From Hyphomicrobiales bacterium (lineage in GTDB: Bacteria > Pseudomonadota > Alphaproteobacteria > Rhizobiales > Beijerinckiaceae): a DNA stretch of 19,877 nucleotides. The DNA is taken from assembly GCA_028290085.1 (NCBI GenBank), contig JAQGKN010000427.1:1-19877 (forward strand), given 5' to 3'. The notes below the pieces were generated by a model. It saw only the letters and a list, made by a program, of their open reading frames with translations, was not told the DNA's origin and made no database searches. Numbering within the stretch: position 1 is the stretch's first letter; each line of letters opens with the position of its first letter. The position numbers were made by a program, and so were the translations under genes. Shown here piece by piece: positions 7,311-14,038 of the stretch.

Positions 7311-8554
7311 GCGGCATGAGAGGCCTCGTCTTTTCGATTGCCCTCACGCATATCCGCGCACGCATGCGCCAGACGCTGGTGGGCGTCATGGGCGTTGCCA
7401 TCGGCGTCGGCTTCTCCGTCATGATGGCTGCCTTGATGGAGGGCTCGCAGAACGATTTCGTGGCGCAGCTCGTCGATTCACTGCCGCACATCTCAGTCAC
7501 CGACGAGCAGCGCGAGCCGCCGCGCCAGCCCGCCGATATCGTTTATGACGCCGCCGAAATTCACGGGTTGACGACGCGCGTCCTGCGACCGGGAATCAAG
7601 AATCCCTTCGCCATCATGGCCGCTCTGGAAGGCTGGCTGCCCGGCACGCTCGCGCCATCCGTGCAGTGGAAGGCCGTGATCCGTTTCGCGGGCCGCGACA
7701 CGGCGGCGAGCGTCACCGGTATTGATCCGCGTCGCGAAATGAACGTCTCGAAACTGCCAACGCAGATACGCTCCGGCTCGCTCGACAATCTCTTCAAAGC
7801 GTCGAACGCCATCATCCTGGGGGACGGCCTCGCGAAAAAAATCGGAGCGCGCGTCGGCAATAGCATCGTTGTGACGGCGGGCAGCGGCAACACCATATCG
7901 GCGACGGTCGTTGCGCTGTCGCACTCGGGTGTCAGCCAGGTCGATGACACGCAATCCTATGTGCTCATCAAGACGGGGCAAATTCTAGCTGGCCAAACGG
8001 GACTCGTGAACGAGCTGCGCGTGAAAGTGCGCGATGTCATGCAGGCACGAGAGGTCGCTCGACGGATCGAGGCTGAAACCGGCTACAAATCGGTTTCGTG
8101 GCAGGAAGCGCATGAGGATCTTCTCTCGGCGTTTCAGGTGCGCAACATCATCATGTACACAGTCGTCAGCGCGATCCTGATGGTTGCCTCCTTTGGCACC
8201 TACAACATCATCTCGACCATCACGCATGAGAAGACGCGCGACATCGCCATCATGAAATCGCTCGGCTTTGCATCGCGTGTCATCAGGCAGATCTTCGTCG
8301 TGGAATCCATGATGATCGGCGTTCTCGGCCTGCTGCTGGGCTGGGTGCTCGGCGTTTGCATGACCTGGGGAATGGGGTTCATCGAGATCAAATCACCCTT
8401 CATGGACTCGACACATCTCCCGGTTCTCTACGCACCCGCGCACTACGTGATCGCGGGCCTCGTCGCGTTGTCGGCCTCGGTGATCGCGGGCTATTTCCCG
8501 GCACGCAAGGCGGCCTCGCTGCAACCGGTCGAGATCATCCGGGGAGCCTCATGA
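7307..8554 (+). CDS. MacB/LolC-type (FtsX domain) ABC exporter permease
   Basis: This inner-membrane permease has 415 residues and four membrane segments in the MacB/LolCE pattern: one near the N-terminus (about 23-44), then a large periplasmic domain (45-280), then three (about 281-303, 332-357, 380-397). The C-terminal FtsX domain shows THEKTRDIAIMKSLGF (307-321), the coupling helix that contacts the ATPase, and ends with YFPARKAASLQPVEIIRG, a common finish for this family. Such pumps are mechanotransmitters: they extrude periplasmic substrates or lipoproteins and do not carry cargo across the inner membrane. ATGA overlaps at both ends couple it to the fusion protein and ATPase. The cargo is unknown; macrolides, peptides, lipids or lipoproteins are all possible. 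Confidence 0.88.
   Translation: MSGMRGLVFSIALTHIRARMRQTLVGVMGVAIGVGFSVMMAALMEGSQNDFVAQLVDSLPHISVTDEQREPPRQPADIVYDAAEIHGLTTRVLRPGIKNPFAIMAALEGWLPGTLAPSVQWKAVIRFAGRDTAASVTGIDPRREMNVSKLPTQIRSGSLDNLFKASNAIILGDGLAKKIGARVGNSIVVTAGSGNTISATVVALSHSGVSQVDDTQSYVLIKTGQILAGQTGLVNELRVKVRDVMQAREVARRIEAETGYKSVSWQEAHEDLLSAFQVRNIIMYTVVSAILMVASFGTYNIISTITHEKTRDIAIMKSLGFASRVIRQIFVVESMMIGVLGLLLGWVLGVCMTWGMGFIEIKSPFMDSTHLPVLYAPAHYVIAGLVALSASVIAGYFPARKAASLQPVEIIRGAS
8541..8546 (+). promoter_or_regulatory. Shine-Dalgarno of the LolD-like ATPase gene
   Basis: GGGGAG lies inside the end of the permease gene, 4 bases before the ATG at 8551. It supports this start over an in-frame ORF open to 8356. Confidence 0.7.
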
Positions 8555-9264
8555 CCGGGCCCCTGATCGAAGCGCGCGGCGTAACGCGCATTCTGGATGG
8601 CGAGGTGCCGACGACGCTGATCGCGGGCGTCGATATGTCGGTGGCGCCGGGTGAGTTTCTTGCGATCACGGGTCCGTCGGGTTCTGGCAAATCGTCGCTG
8701 TTGTATCTGCTGGGCCTGCTCGATGTGCCGACCTCGGGCGAGGTGATCATCGCGGGACATGCAACCAGCGCGCTCGACGAGGACGCCCGAGCGCGGCTGC
8801 GGCTTGAGACGCTGGGCTTCGTTTTCCAGTTTCACTTCCTGCTGCCGGAATTCTCGGCGCTCGAAAATGTCATGCTGCCGATGCGGGCGTTGGGCCGCTG
8901 GCCGGCCGAGCGGATGCAGGAGCGAGCCCACGAGATCCTAGCCTCCCTCGGCCTCGCCGGACACACCCACAAGCGTCCAGACCAGATGTCGGGAGGGCAG
9001 CGGCAGCGCGTGGCCATCGCGCGCGCGCTCGCCAACGATCCGCTGGTCGTGCTGGCCGACGAACCCACGGGCAATCTCGACACGGCCTCGACCGCTCAGG
9101 TGATTGGTATCCTCAGGGATATGATCGCGGGTGAGGCGGGCAAGGCCGTCGTGGTGGTCACCCACGATCTCGGTCTCGCAGCGCAAGCCGACAGGCGCAT
9201 CAACATCATCGACGGGCGCGTGGCTGTTCCCGATCCTTCGCCGGTCAGCGACGTAACACGGTAA
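8551..9264 (+). CDS. LolD-like ABC exporter ATPase
   Basis: This ATPase has 237 residues and drives the permease encoded just upstream. Walker A is [20 protein letters not shown] (about 39-58); the Q-loop is [20 protein letters not shown]; the signature is [15 protein letters not shown]; Walker B is [12 protein letters not shown]; the H-loop is VVTHD. The Q-loop text FQFHxLLPEF is a strong mark of LolD, the lipoprotein-releasing ATPase, but the signature differs from the usual LSGGEQQR. Because it sits with a fusion protein and one permease, it is more likely part of a MacAB/Dev-like exporter than the true LolCDE. Start: GGGGAG at 8541-8546, 4 bases before the ATG, which overlaps the permease stop. 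Its last 20 bases overlap the 3' end of the convergent SGNH gene. Confidence 0.9.
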   Translation: MTGPLIEARGVTRILDGEVPTTLIAGVDMSVAPGEFLAITGPSGSGKSSLLYLLGLLDVPTSGEVIIAGHATSALDEDARARLRLETLGFVFQFHFLLPEFSALENVMLPMRALGRWPAERMQERAHEILASLGLAGHTHKRPDQMSGGQRQRVAIARALANDPLVVLADEPTGNLDTASTAQVIGILRDMIAGEAGKAVVVVTHDLGLAAQADRRINIIDGRVAVPDPSPVSDVTR

Positions 9265-10159
9265 CCTGCGGCACGGTGGTGTCGAGCGTCTTGGCCGGCG
9301 CCAGAACAGCTGCGGACGTTGCCTCGCCCGCGAGATCGGCAACGGCGCTGACCATGGCATTGGCCAGGCACTGATAGCCCCGATCGCTCATGTGAAATCC
9401 ATCGCCCGAAAGCATGCCGGGCAGATCCTTGGGTGAGCGTTCACCCCAGCCCTTCATCATCCGGTAGCGGGAGAGAACGGGCGTGTTGTTTTCCGCAGCT
9501 ACCGTCTCGATCAGATGCACGTAGTGCTCGTAACGCACGGGATCCTTGATCGACGGGTAGAACTGCTGGTCGAGGAACACAAGGTCGGTGCGGGCAGCCT
9601 TGGCATCCTGCAGGCCGCGCTCCAGCAAATCACGAAAGTGGCCCTCGTCGTCGCCCTTGATGGCGTCGTTGGTGCCAACCTGCCAGACTATGAGATCGTA
9701 AGGTGCTTCCTTCAGGCGCCCCTCGAGACGCGTGACGCTAGCCTCAGCGGTCTCGCCGCCGATACCGGCGTTGGTCACATGCACGTCCCGAACCTTGAAG
9801 CGCTGCTTCAATTCAGCTTCGAAGCGGGCGGGATAGCTGTGGTCTGGCGACGAGGCGCCGATTCCCTCGGTCGAAGACGATCCGATTGCGAGCACACGGA
9901 GCGGCGCCTTGTGACGCAGCAGCCGAGTAAAGCCTTGCAGGCGCATCTGATGGGTGAGAAGCGGCCGGGATTCGGGGCACGGAAGTTCAGTCTTCGTCGC
10001 AGCCGTTGGAACTTTATCACCCGGCGCAGACTCGCCAGGCGCCGCGATTACAGGCGCGACTGCGGCCGCGAAAGCGACGAAAAGAGCTGCCAGCCAGCAA
10101 ACGGCAGGTGAGACCTGACGAGACGACCGATGCGATACTCGGGGTTGCTCTTTTTCCAT
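9245..10159 (-). CDS. Secreted SGNH/GDSL-family hydrolase (esterase or acyltransferase)
   Basis: The protein has 304 residues. A positively charged start is followed by a hydrophobic stretch (AVCWLAALFVAFAAAVAPVIA, about 19-39), which is a signal peptide or membrane anchor. The SGNH blocks are all present: block I AIGSSSTEG with Ser95 as nucleophile (GSS in place of GDS); block II NAGIGGETA with the oxyanion Gly; block III VGTNDA with Asn164; block V DGFHMSDRG with Asp253 and His256. The active site is therefore complete. Such enzymes remove or transfer acyl groups on polysaccharides or lipids. The start ATG lies 112 bases inside the upstream OpgC-like gene in another frame; the valine codons nearby are not usable starts, so a start that keeps the signal peptide must overlap. 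The ribosome binding site is weak, which suggests translational coupling. Confidence 0.85.
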   Translation of the reverse strand: MEKEQPRVSHRSSRQVSPAVCWLAALFVAFAAAVAPVIAAPGESAPGDKVPTAATKTELPCPESRPLLTHQMRLQGFTRLLRHKAPLRVLAIGSSSTEGIGASSPDHSYPARFEAELKQRFKVRDVHVTNAGIGGETAEASVTRLEGRLKEAPYDLIVWQVGTNDAIKGDDEGHFRDLLERGLQDAKAARTDLVFLDQQFYPSIKDPVRYEHYVHLIETVAAENNTPVLSRYRMMKGWGERSPKDLPGMLSGDGFHMSDRGYQCLANAMVSAVADLAGEATSAAVLAPAKTLDTTVPQVTVLRR

Positions 10160-11238
10160 TCGAGATAACGCGCCTGCGAGAACAAGACGACCAGCCCGAT
10201 TAGCGTGGTGACAAGTCCCACAGGCTGCGGATCGACATCGAAGTTGACCGCAGATGCGACCATAGTCAACTGGCACATCTGAGCCACAAAGGTTCCCACC
10301 ACGAAGACGGCAAGGCTATGGCGGCCAAGCCGGCACAGTTCCTGGCCCGTTTTGGTGACGACCCAGCTTGCCCCGAGCGGCAGGACGCTCAGCACGTAAG
10401 CCAATGCCAGGAAATGCGAAATGCGCATTAGGCCAAGCTCGTGCTTGCCGCTGTCGAGGATCTCGCGAGCGCCGATCATCAGGCCCGGTGATTGGCCAAA
10501 GGTCTCAGTCGCCATTACGGCCGAGATGATCAGCATGGTCAACGCGGACGCAAGCGCAACACGCGAGTGCGGTACGCCGCCGTTCCGGTAGAGAATGCCG
10601 GCGGCCATTCCCAGCCCCAGCATCAGCTGCCAGGCGAAAGGATTGAAAAACCAGAGGTTATCCATAGGCCATGTCGGCATATCGATCGGCAAAAGGCGGG
10701 CGGCGGCATAGATCGCCACTGAAACGCAGAGGCCGAGAGCGACGTTGCGCTGCATCAGAATCAGCTGCACCGGTGCGAAAAGCAGCAGGACGACGTAGAG
10801 CGGCAGGATATCGACATAATCGAGCTGGTGCAGCAGCAGGAGAATGCCGGTGAAGGCGCGCGCCGGGTCGTCATAGATCAGGGCGCGGCCATGCGCATCG
10901 CGAAACTCTGGGATCGCCAGAACCGCGTAAGCGAGGGCAAAGGCGCCGAGCACGCTGAACGTCAGCATCAGATGGGTGCGATAAAGCGTAAAGGCGCGCT
11001 TCCAGCACCGGGCAAGCAGGGCAAGGGGGGAGACGATGACGGGCTGGCCGCCGCGATGCGGCAGGTAGACCAGCGCGAGGCTCAGGCCGGCCAGAAACAC
11101 GAAAGCTTCCGCGCCATCGGAGAAGCCGAAGTTTCGTGAGGTCAGATTTTCCAGATAATTGTCCGGCACGTGATTGATAAAAATCATCACCAGGGCGAGA
11201 CCGCGCCAGAAATCGATGATGTGCTTCCGTTCGCTCAC
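10048..11238 (-). CDS. opgC: OpgC-type integral membrane acyltransferase
   Basis: This polytopic inner-membrane protein has about ten hydrophobic segments and about 396 residues. It resembles OpgC, which adds succinyl groups to osmoregulated periplasmic glucans, and the wider acyltransferase-3-like group. Marks: IIDFWRGLALVMIFINHVP (7-25), with Asp9, Arg12 and His23 as expected for the acyl-transfer site, and FGFSDGAEAFVFLAGLSLAL (38-57), the OpgC hallmark. I used the GTG at 11238, just before SERKHIIDFWRG; an in-frame TTG at 11289 would add 17 poor-looking residues. Neither has a strong ribosome site. The 3' end overlaps the SGNH gene by 112 bases. No opgG/opgH glucan genes are nearby, so the true acceptor may be another glycan. 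The symbol is by family resemblance only. Confidence 0.8.
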   Translation of the reverse strand: MSERKHIIDFWRGLALVMIFINHVPDNYLENLTSRNFGFSDGAEAFVFLAGLSLALVYLPHRGGQPVIVSPLALLARCWKRAFTLYRTHLMLTFSVLGAFALAYAVLAIPEFRDAHGRALIYDDPARAFTGILLLLHQLDYVDILPLYVVLLLFAPVQLILMQRNVALGLCVSVAIYAAARLLPIDMPTWPMDNLWFFNPFAWQLMLGLGMAAGILYRNGGVPHSRVALASALTMLIISAVMATETFGQSPGLMIGAREILDSGKHELGLMRISHFLALAYVLSVLPLGASWVVTKTGQELCRLGRHSLAVFVVGTFVAQMCQLTMVASAVNFDVDPQPVGLVTTLIGLVVLFSQARYLEWKKSNPEYRIGRLVRSHLPFAGWQLFSSLSRPQSRL

Positions 11239-11389
11239 GGCAGTTTCCGGATAAGAGGTTGATCCGCAGGACGAACCAGAGTTAAGCAAAACTTACACCA
11301 AGCCGTGGGCGGGGTCGCAACGTCGCCCGCGCATGCTGCAACGCACGCGCAGGTCATCATGGGAATGCCTTGTTAGGCTTTAAATTCAG
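11239..11389. other. Intergenic region between opgC-like gene and ohr
   Basis: These 151 bases separate the 3' end of ohr from the 5' end of the opgC-like gene (both minus strand). The stretch nearest opgC is less GC-rich than its surroundings and probably holds the promoter, but I cannot define a reliable -35/-10 pair. I see no T-run terminator after ohr. Confidence 0.4.
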
Positions 11390-11830
11390 TTAAGGCCGCT
11401 TGCCAACCACCTCGAAATCCACGGGTACATTGCCGCGGGTCGCATGGCTGTAAGGGCATATTTTCTCGTGCGCTTCTTTCACGAACCCGTCCAGATCTTC
11501 CGTGAGGAGATTCGGGTCGTTCACGTGCATTTTAACAGCGAGCCCAAACCCACCTGCAGGACGTGTCCCGATGGTCACGTCGCAGGTGACCGTTGCACCG
11601 CTGGCATCCTTCTTATGCTGCTTTGCAACAAAATCAAGCGCACTGCCGAAACAGGCGGCGTAACCTGCCGCGAACAGATGCTCTGGCGTCGTGGTGCCGG
11701 GCTTTCCCGGGCCCCCCATTTCCTTGGGCACCGAGAGATCGGCGCTGACGGACCCATCGCTGGCCTGCGTGTGACCGTTGCGGCCACCTGTAGCGGTGGC
11801 ATGGGCGGTGAAGAGCGGCTTGATCGACAT
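11390..11830 (-). CDS. ohr: Organic hydroperoxide resistance peroxidase (Ohr/OsmC family)
   Basis: This small cytoplasmic thiol peroxidase, 146 residues, reduces organic and fatty acid hydroperoxides. The peroxidatic cysteine is Cys60 in LFAAGYAACFGSALDF and the resolving cysteine is Cys125 in KICPYSHATRGNV. Glu50 (TTPEHLF) and Arg17 (GGRNGH) are the expected catalytic partners. An extra Cys83 is present. The start at 11830 has a GAGG about 8 bases upstream; the frame is open to 11860 without support. In many bacteria the MarR-type repressor OhrR lies next to ohr and binds AT-rich palindromes; neither is visible here. The 133-base gap to the divergent HAD gene presumably carries its promoter. 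Confidence 0.92.
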   Translation of the reverse strand: MSIKPLFTAHATATGGRNGHTQASDGSVSADLSVPKEMGGPGKPGTTTPEHLFAAGYAACFGSALDFVAKQHKKDASGATVTCDVTIGTRPAGGFGLAVKMHVNDPNLLTEDLDGFVKEAHEKICPYSHATRGNVPVDFEVVGKRP

Positions 11831-11963
11831 AAGAGACCTCGCGTTGGAGAGCTTCGCCACAGCCCATATGGAGTCTCACTCGCGCGCGGCGAGCCTTCTC
11901 GCGGGGCTGTGATCGCCGCGCGCTCGCTTGACAGGATCGGGGCAGACCTTTAGCGGCCTCGTC

Positions 11964-12878
11964 ATGGTGACACGCGCGCTTCCCTCCGATGCCCCCCGCA
12001 TTCTCGACGGCCTCTCAGCTCTGGCGGGACGCTACGACGCGATTTTCTGCGATGTGTGGGGTGTCATTCACAACGGCCGCGCACGCTTTCCGGCCGCCTG
12101 CGAGGCGCTCAGCCGTTTTCGCGAGGCTGGCGGAACGGTGATTCTCATCACCAACGCGCCCCGTCCGAGCCGTCCAATCCTCGAACAGCTCGCCGGGCTT
12201 CAGGTGCCGCGCACGACATTCGACGGCATGGTGACGTCGGGCGATGTGACGCTCGGCTTCATCGAAGCCCGCAGGGATGCGCCCCTGCATCATATAGGCC
12301 CCGAACGCGATCTCACCTTGTTCCAGGTCGCAGCGGAGCAGACAGGCGTCGTGCCCCGGCTCGTTCCGCTCCCGGAAGCCGCTTACGTGGTTGTCACCGG
12401 CCTGTTCGACGACCAGACCGAGACGCCAGACACCTATGCCGGCGATCTCGAGCTGATGCGCGCGCGCGGGCTGGACATGATCTCGGCCAATCCCGACCTC
12501 GTGGTGCATGTCGGCGATCAGCTGATTTACTGCGCCGGTGCGCTTGCTCAGGCCTATGAAGCCCGCGGCGGCCATGTGCTTCAGGCGGGGAAGCCGTTCT
12601 CGCCAATTTACGAGCGCGCGCTGGAAATGGCGAGCGCGAGCCGAGGAAAAGCCGTCACGCGCGATCGCATTCTGGCGATCGGCGACGCCATGCGCACGGA
12701 CATTACGGGCGCTGGCCATTTTGGCATCGATTCGCTTTTCATCACCTCTGGGATTCACCGGGACGAATTGCATCCCGGTCCGGAGTCCCGGCCAGATCTG
12801 GATCTGGCTGCCTACGCCCAGTTTCTGGACACCGCCGATGTCACGCCGACGCTGGCCATGCCCGAGTTGATCTGGTGA
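11964..12878 (+). CDS. HAD-superfamily class IIA protein (TIGR01459-like)
   Basis: The protein has 304 residues with a HAD Rossmann core and a C2A-type cap, in the group of NagD-like proteins typed as TIGR01459. Motif I is AIFCDVWGVIHNG (27-39): Asp30 is the expected nucleophile, but the position two residues on is Trp32, not Asp. Motif II is VILITNAPRPS. The conserved lysine lies in LQAGKPFSPIYERAL. Motif IV is IGDAMRTDITGA, with both acidic residues intact. The substrate is unknown; most class IIA relatives are sugar- or nucleotide-phosphatases. I chose the ATG at 11964; a TTG at 11928 is in frame but lies within a TTGACA that looks like a -35 element. Its stop codon abuts the convergent cheY-like stop with no base between. 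Confidence 0.82.
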   Translation: MVTRALPSDAPRILDGLSALAGRYDAIFCDVWGVIHNGRARFPAACEALSRFREAGGTVILITNAPRPSRPILEQLAGLQVPRTTFDGMVTSGDVTLGFIEARRDAPLHHIGPERDLTLFQVAAEQTGVVPRLVPLPEAAYVVVTGLFDDQTETPDTYAGDLELMRARGLDMISANPDLVVHVGDQLIYCAGALAQAYEARGGHVLQAGKPFSPIYERALEMASASRGKAVTRDRILAIGDAMRTDITGAGHFGIDSLFITSGIHRDELHPGPESRPDLDLAAYAQFLDTADVTPTLAMPELIW

Positions 12879-13271
12879 CTACGCGGCTTCGGTCGTGGAG
12901 AGCGCCTGTTCAATTCGGGTGCGCAGGAGAGCCGTGTTGAACGGCTTCACGATATAGCTGCTGACCCCGGCGCGTCGGGCAGAGAGCACGTTCTCGGTCT
13001 TCGATTCCGCGGTCACCATTAGGAAAGGGGTCGTTCTGTTCGGCCCCTCCGCCCGCAAATGCCCGAGCAGCTGGTAGCCGGTCATGGGCTCCATGTTCCA
13101 GTCGGAAATAATAAGGCCGTATGTTTTCTTGCGGGCCCTCTCCAGCGCGCTGGCGCCGTCGGAAGCATCGTCGATGTTCTCGAAGCCGATCTGCTTGAGA
13201 AGATTACGGATGATTTTCACCATGGTGGCGAAATCGTCGACCATCAGGATAGGCATGCCAGGGTCGATCAT
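12879..13271 (-). CDS. Stand-alone CheY-like response regulator receiver
   Basis: This single receiver domain, 130 residues, has no output domain. The acidic pocket is Asp12-Asp13, the phosphoacceptor is Asp57 in LIISDWNMEPMTG, the switch threonine is Thr87 in LMVTAES, and Lys109 lies in YIVKPFN. These are all the residues needed for phosphorylation. The start is set by a strong GGAGGT (13277-13282) 5 bases before the ATG. The text is close to CheY/DivK-type single receivers, but no kinase, cheA or flagellar gene is near, so its partner is elsewhere. It could serve chemotaxis, a cell-cycle or stress phosphorelay. A longer ORF reaches 13394 and reads fairly protein-like, but it lacks a better start site. 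Confidence 0.88.
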   Translation of the reverse strand: MIDPGMPILMVDDFATMVKIIRNLLKQIGFENIDDASDGASALERARKKTYGLIISDWNMEPMTGYQLLGHLRAEGPNRTTPFLMVTAESKTENVLSARRAGVSSYIVKPFNTALLRTRIEQALSTTEAA

Positions 13272-13276
13272 GTGAG

Positions 13277-13282
13277 ACCTCC
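13277..13282 (-). promoter_or_regulatory. Strong Shine-Dalgarno of the cheY-like gene
   Basis: GGAGGT on the minus strand, 5 bases before the ATG at 13271, preceded by a run of seven T. It decides the start against the longer frame open to 13394. Confidence 0.8.
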
Positions 13283-13509
13283 AAAAAAACAAATATTTGA
13301 AAAATGTTCGCTCAAATTCAGGCCGCTCAGTACAGAAACCAATAGCAGCGGCGACTTGCGGTGCAGTTAATCCGAATTGTTCAATTTGTTGCATACGCCC
13401 GATTTGGGCGAAGTCATGTGAAAATTCGGCCCGGTCCAGTCTTAAGTATTATTGTCCGTCCCCATGGCAGGCAGGATGGTCCCGGCCTTCGCTTGCAAAG
13501 GACTCATGG
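13283..13509. promoter_or_regulatory. AT-rich divergent intergenic region between cheY-like and maoC-like genes
   Basis: About 230 bases with clearly more A and T than the rest of the window, especially 13283-13320 and 13430-13455. The two genes diverge from it, so both promoters must lie here or nearby. It contains a perfect 5-base-pair inverted repeat (CGCCC, loop GATTT, GGGCG, 13396-13410). I see no full CtrA box (TTAA-N7-TTAA) and no unambiguous sigma-70 pair. Confidence 0.5.
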
Positions 13510-13977
13510 ATGAGCGCGCCCTTCACATCCTATTTTTTCGAGGACCTGGCGCTCGGCATGCGCGAGAGCATCATGAAGACCGTCATGGCAGACGATGTCG
13601 TGGGCTTCGCGACTTTGTCGGGAGACCACAACCCGATTCACCTGTCCGATCATTTCGCGCGTAAAACGCGTTTCGGCGGCCGGATCGCGCACGGGCTTTA
13701 TACAGCCAGCTTGATTTCCGCCGTGCTCGGCATGCGCCTGCCAGGGCCCGGTGCCGTCTACCTGTCGCAGACGCTGAACTTTCGCGGGCCCGTGCGCATT
13801 GGCGATGTCGTCATTGTATCCGTGGAGGTGGCACACCTTGAACCAGAAGGGCGGCGCTGCAAGCTCGCCTGCGAATGCGTGGTCGATGGCAAAGTGGTGC
13901 TGGAAGGTGAGGCGCTGGTCATGGTGCCCGCGCGCAGAAGCGTAGCCGCGACGATAGGCACCGCAGCCTCGTCTTGA
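13510..13977 (+). CDS. MaoC-like hot-dog hydratase ((R)-enoyl-CoA hydratase type)
   Basis: This single hot-dog-fold protein has 155 residues. The hydratase-2 motif is clear: FATLSGDHNPIHLSDHFA (33-50), with Asp39 and His44 as the catalytic pair, followed by FGGRIAHGLYTASLIS (55-70). The second half carries the usual LNFRGPVRIGD strand. Such proteins, like PhaJ, add water to trans-2-enoyl-CoA to give (R)-3-hydroxyacyl-CoA, feeding polyhydroxyalkanoate or fatty acid pathways. The true acyl chain is unknown. The start ATG at 13510 has AAGGA 7 bases upstream (13498-13502). The open frame back to 13297 is non-coding leader. Its neighbours, the HAD protein and ribF, give no firm hint of its pathway. 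Confidence 0.85.
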   Translation: MSAPFTSYFFEDLALGMRESIMKTVMADDVVGFATLSGDHNPIHLSDHFARKTRFGGRIAHGLYTASLISAVLGMRLPGPGAVYLSQTLNFRGPVRIGDVVIVSVEVAHLEPEGRRCKLACECVVDGKVVLEGEALVMVPARRSVAATIGTAASS

Positions 13978-14038
13978 CGCGCCGCACATCGCGCGGCAGT
14001 TTGCGCCCGCTTTGACGCGCTGCCGGAATGCCCGGTTG

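Noticed and set aside
11831..11963. OhrR operator or strong sigma-70 promoter between ohr and the HAD gene
   Set aside because: A TTGACA at 11928 has no acceptable -10 at 16-18 bases and would give almost no leader; no AT-rich OhrR palindrome is seen.
13297..13509. Upstream extension of the MaoC-like ORF
   Set aside because: It runs through the AT-rich divergent intergenic region; the ATG at 13510 has a good Shine-Dalgarno and begins the conserved protein.
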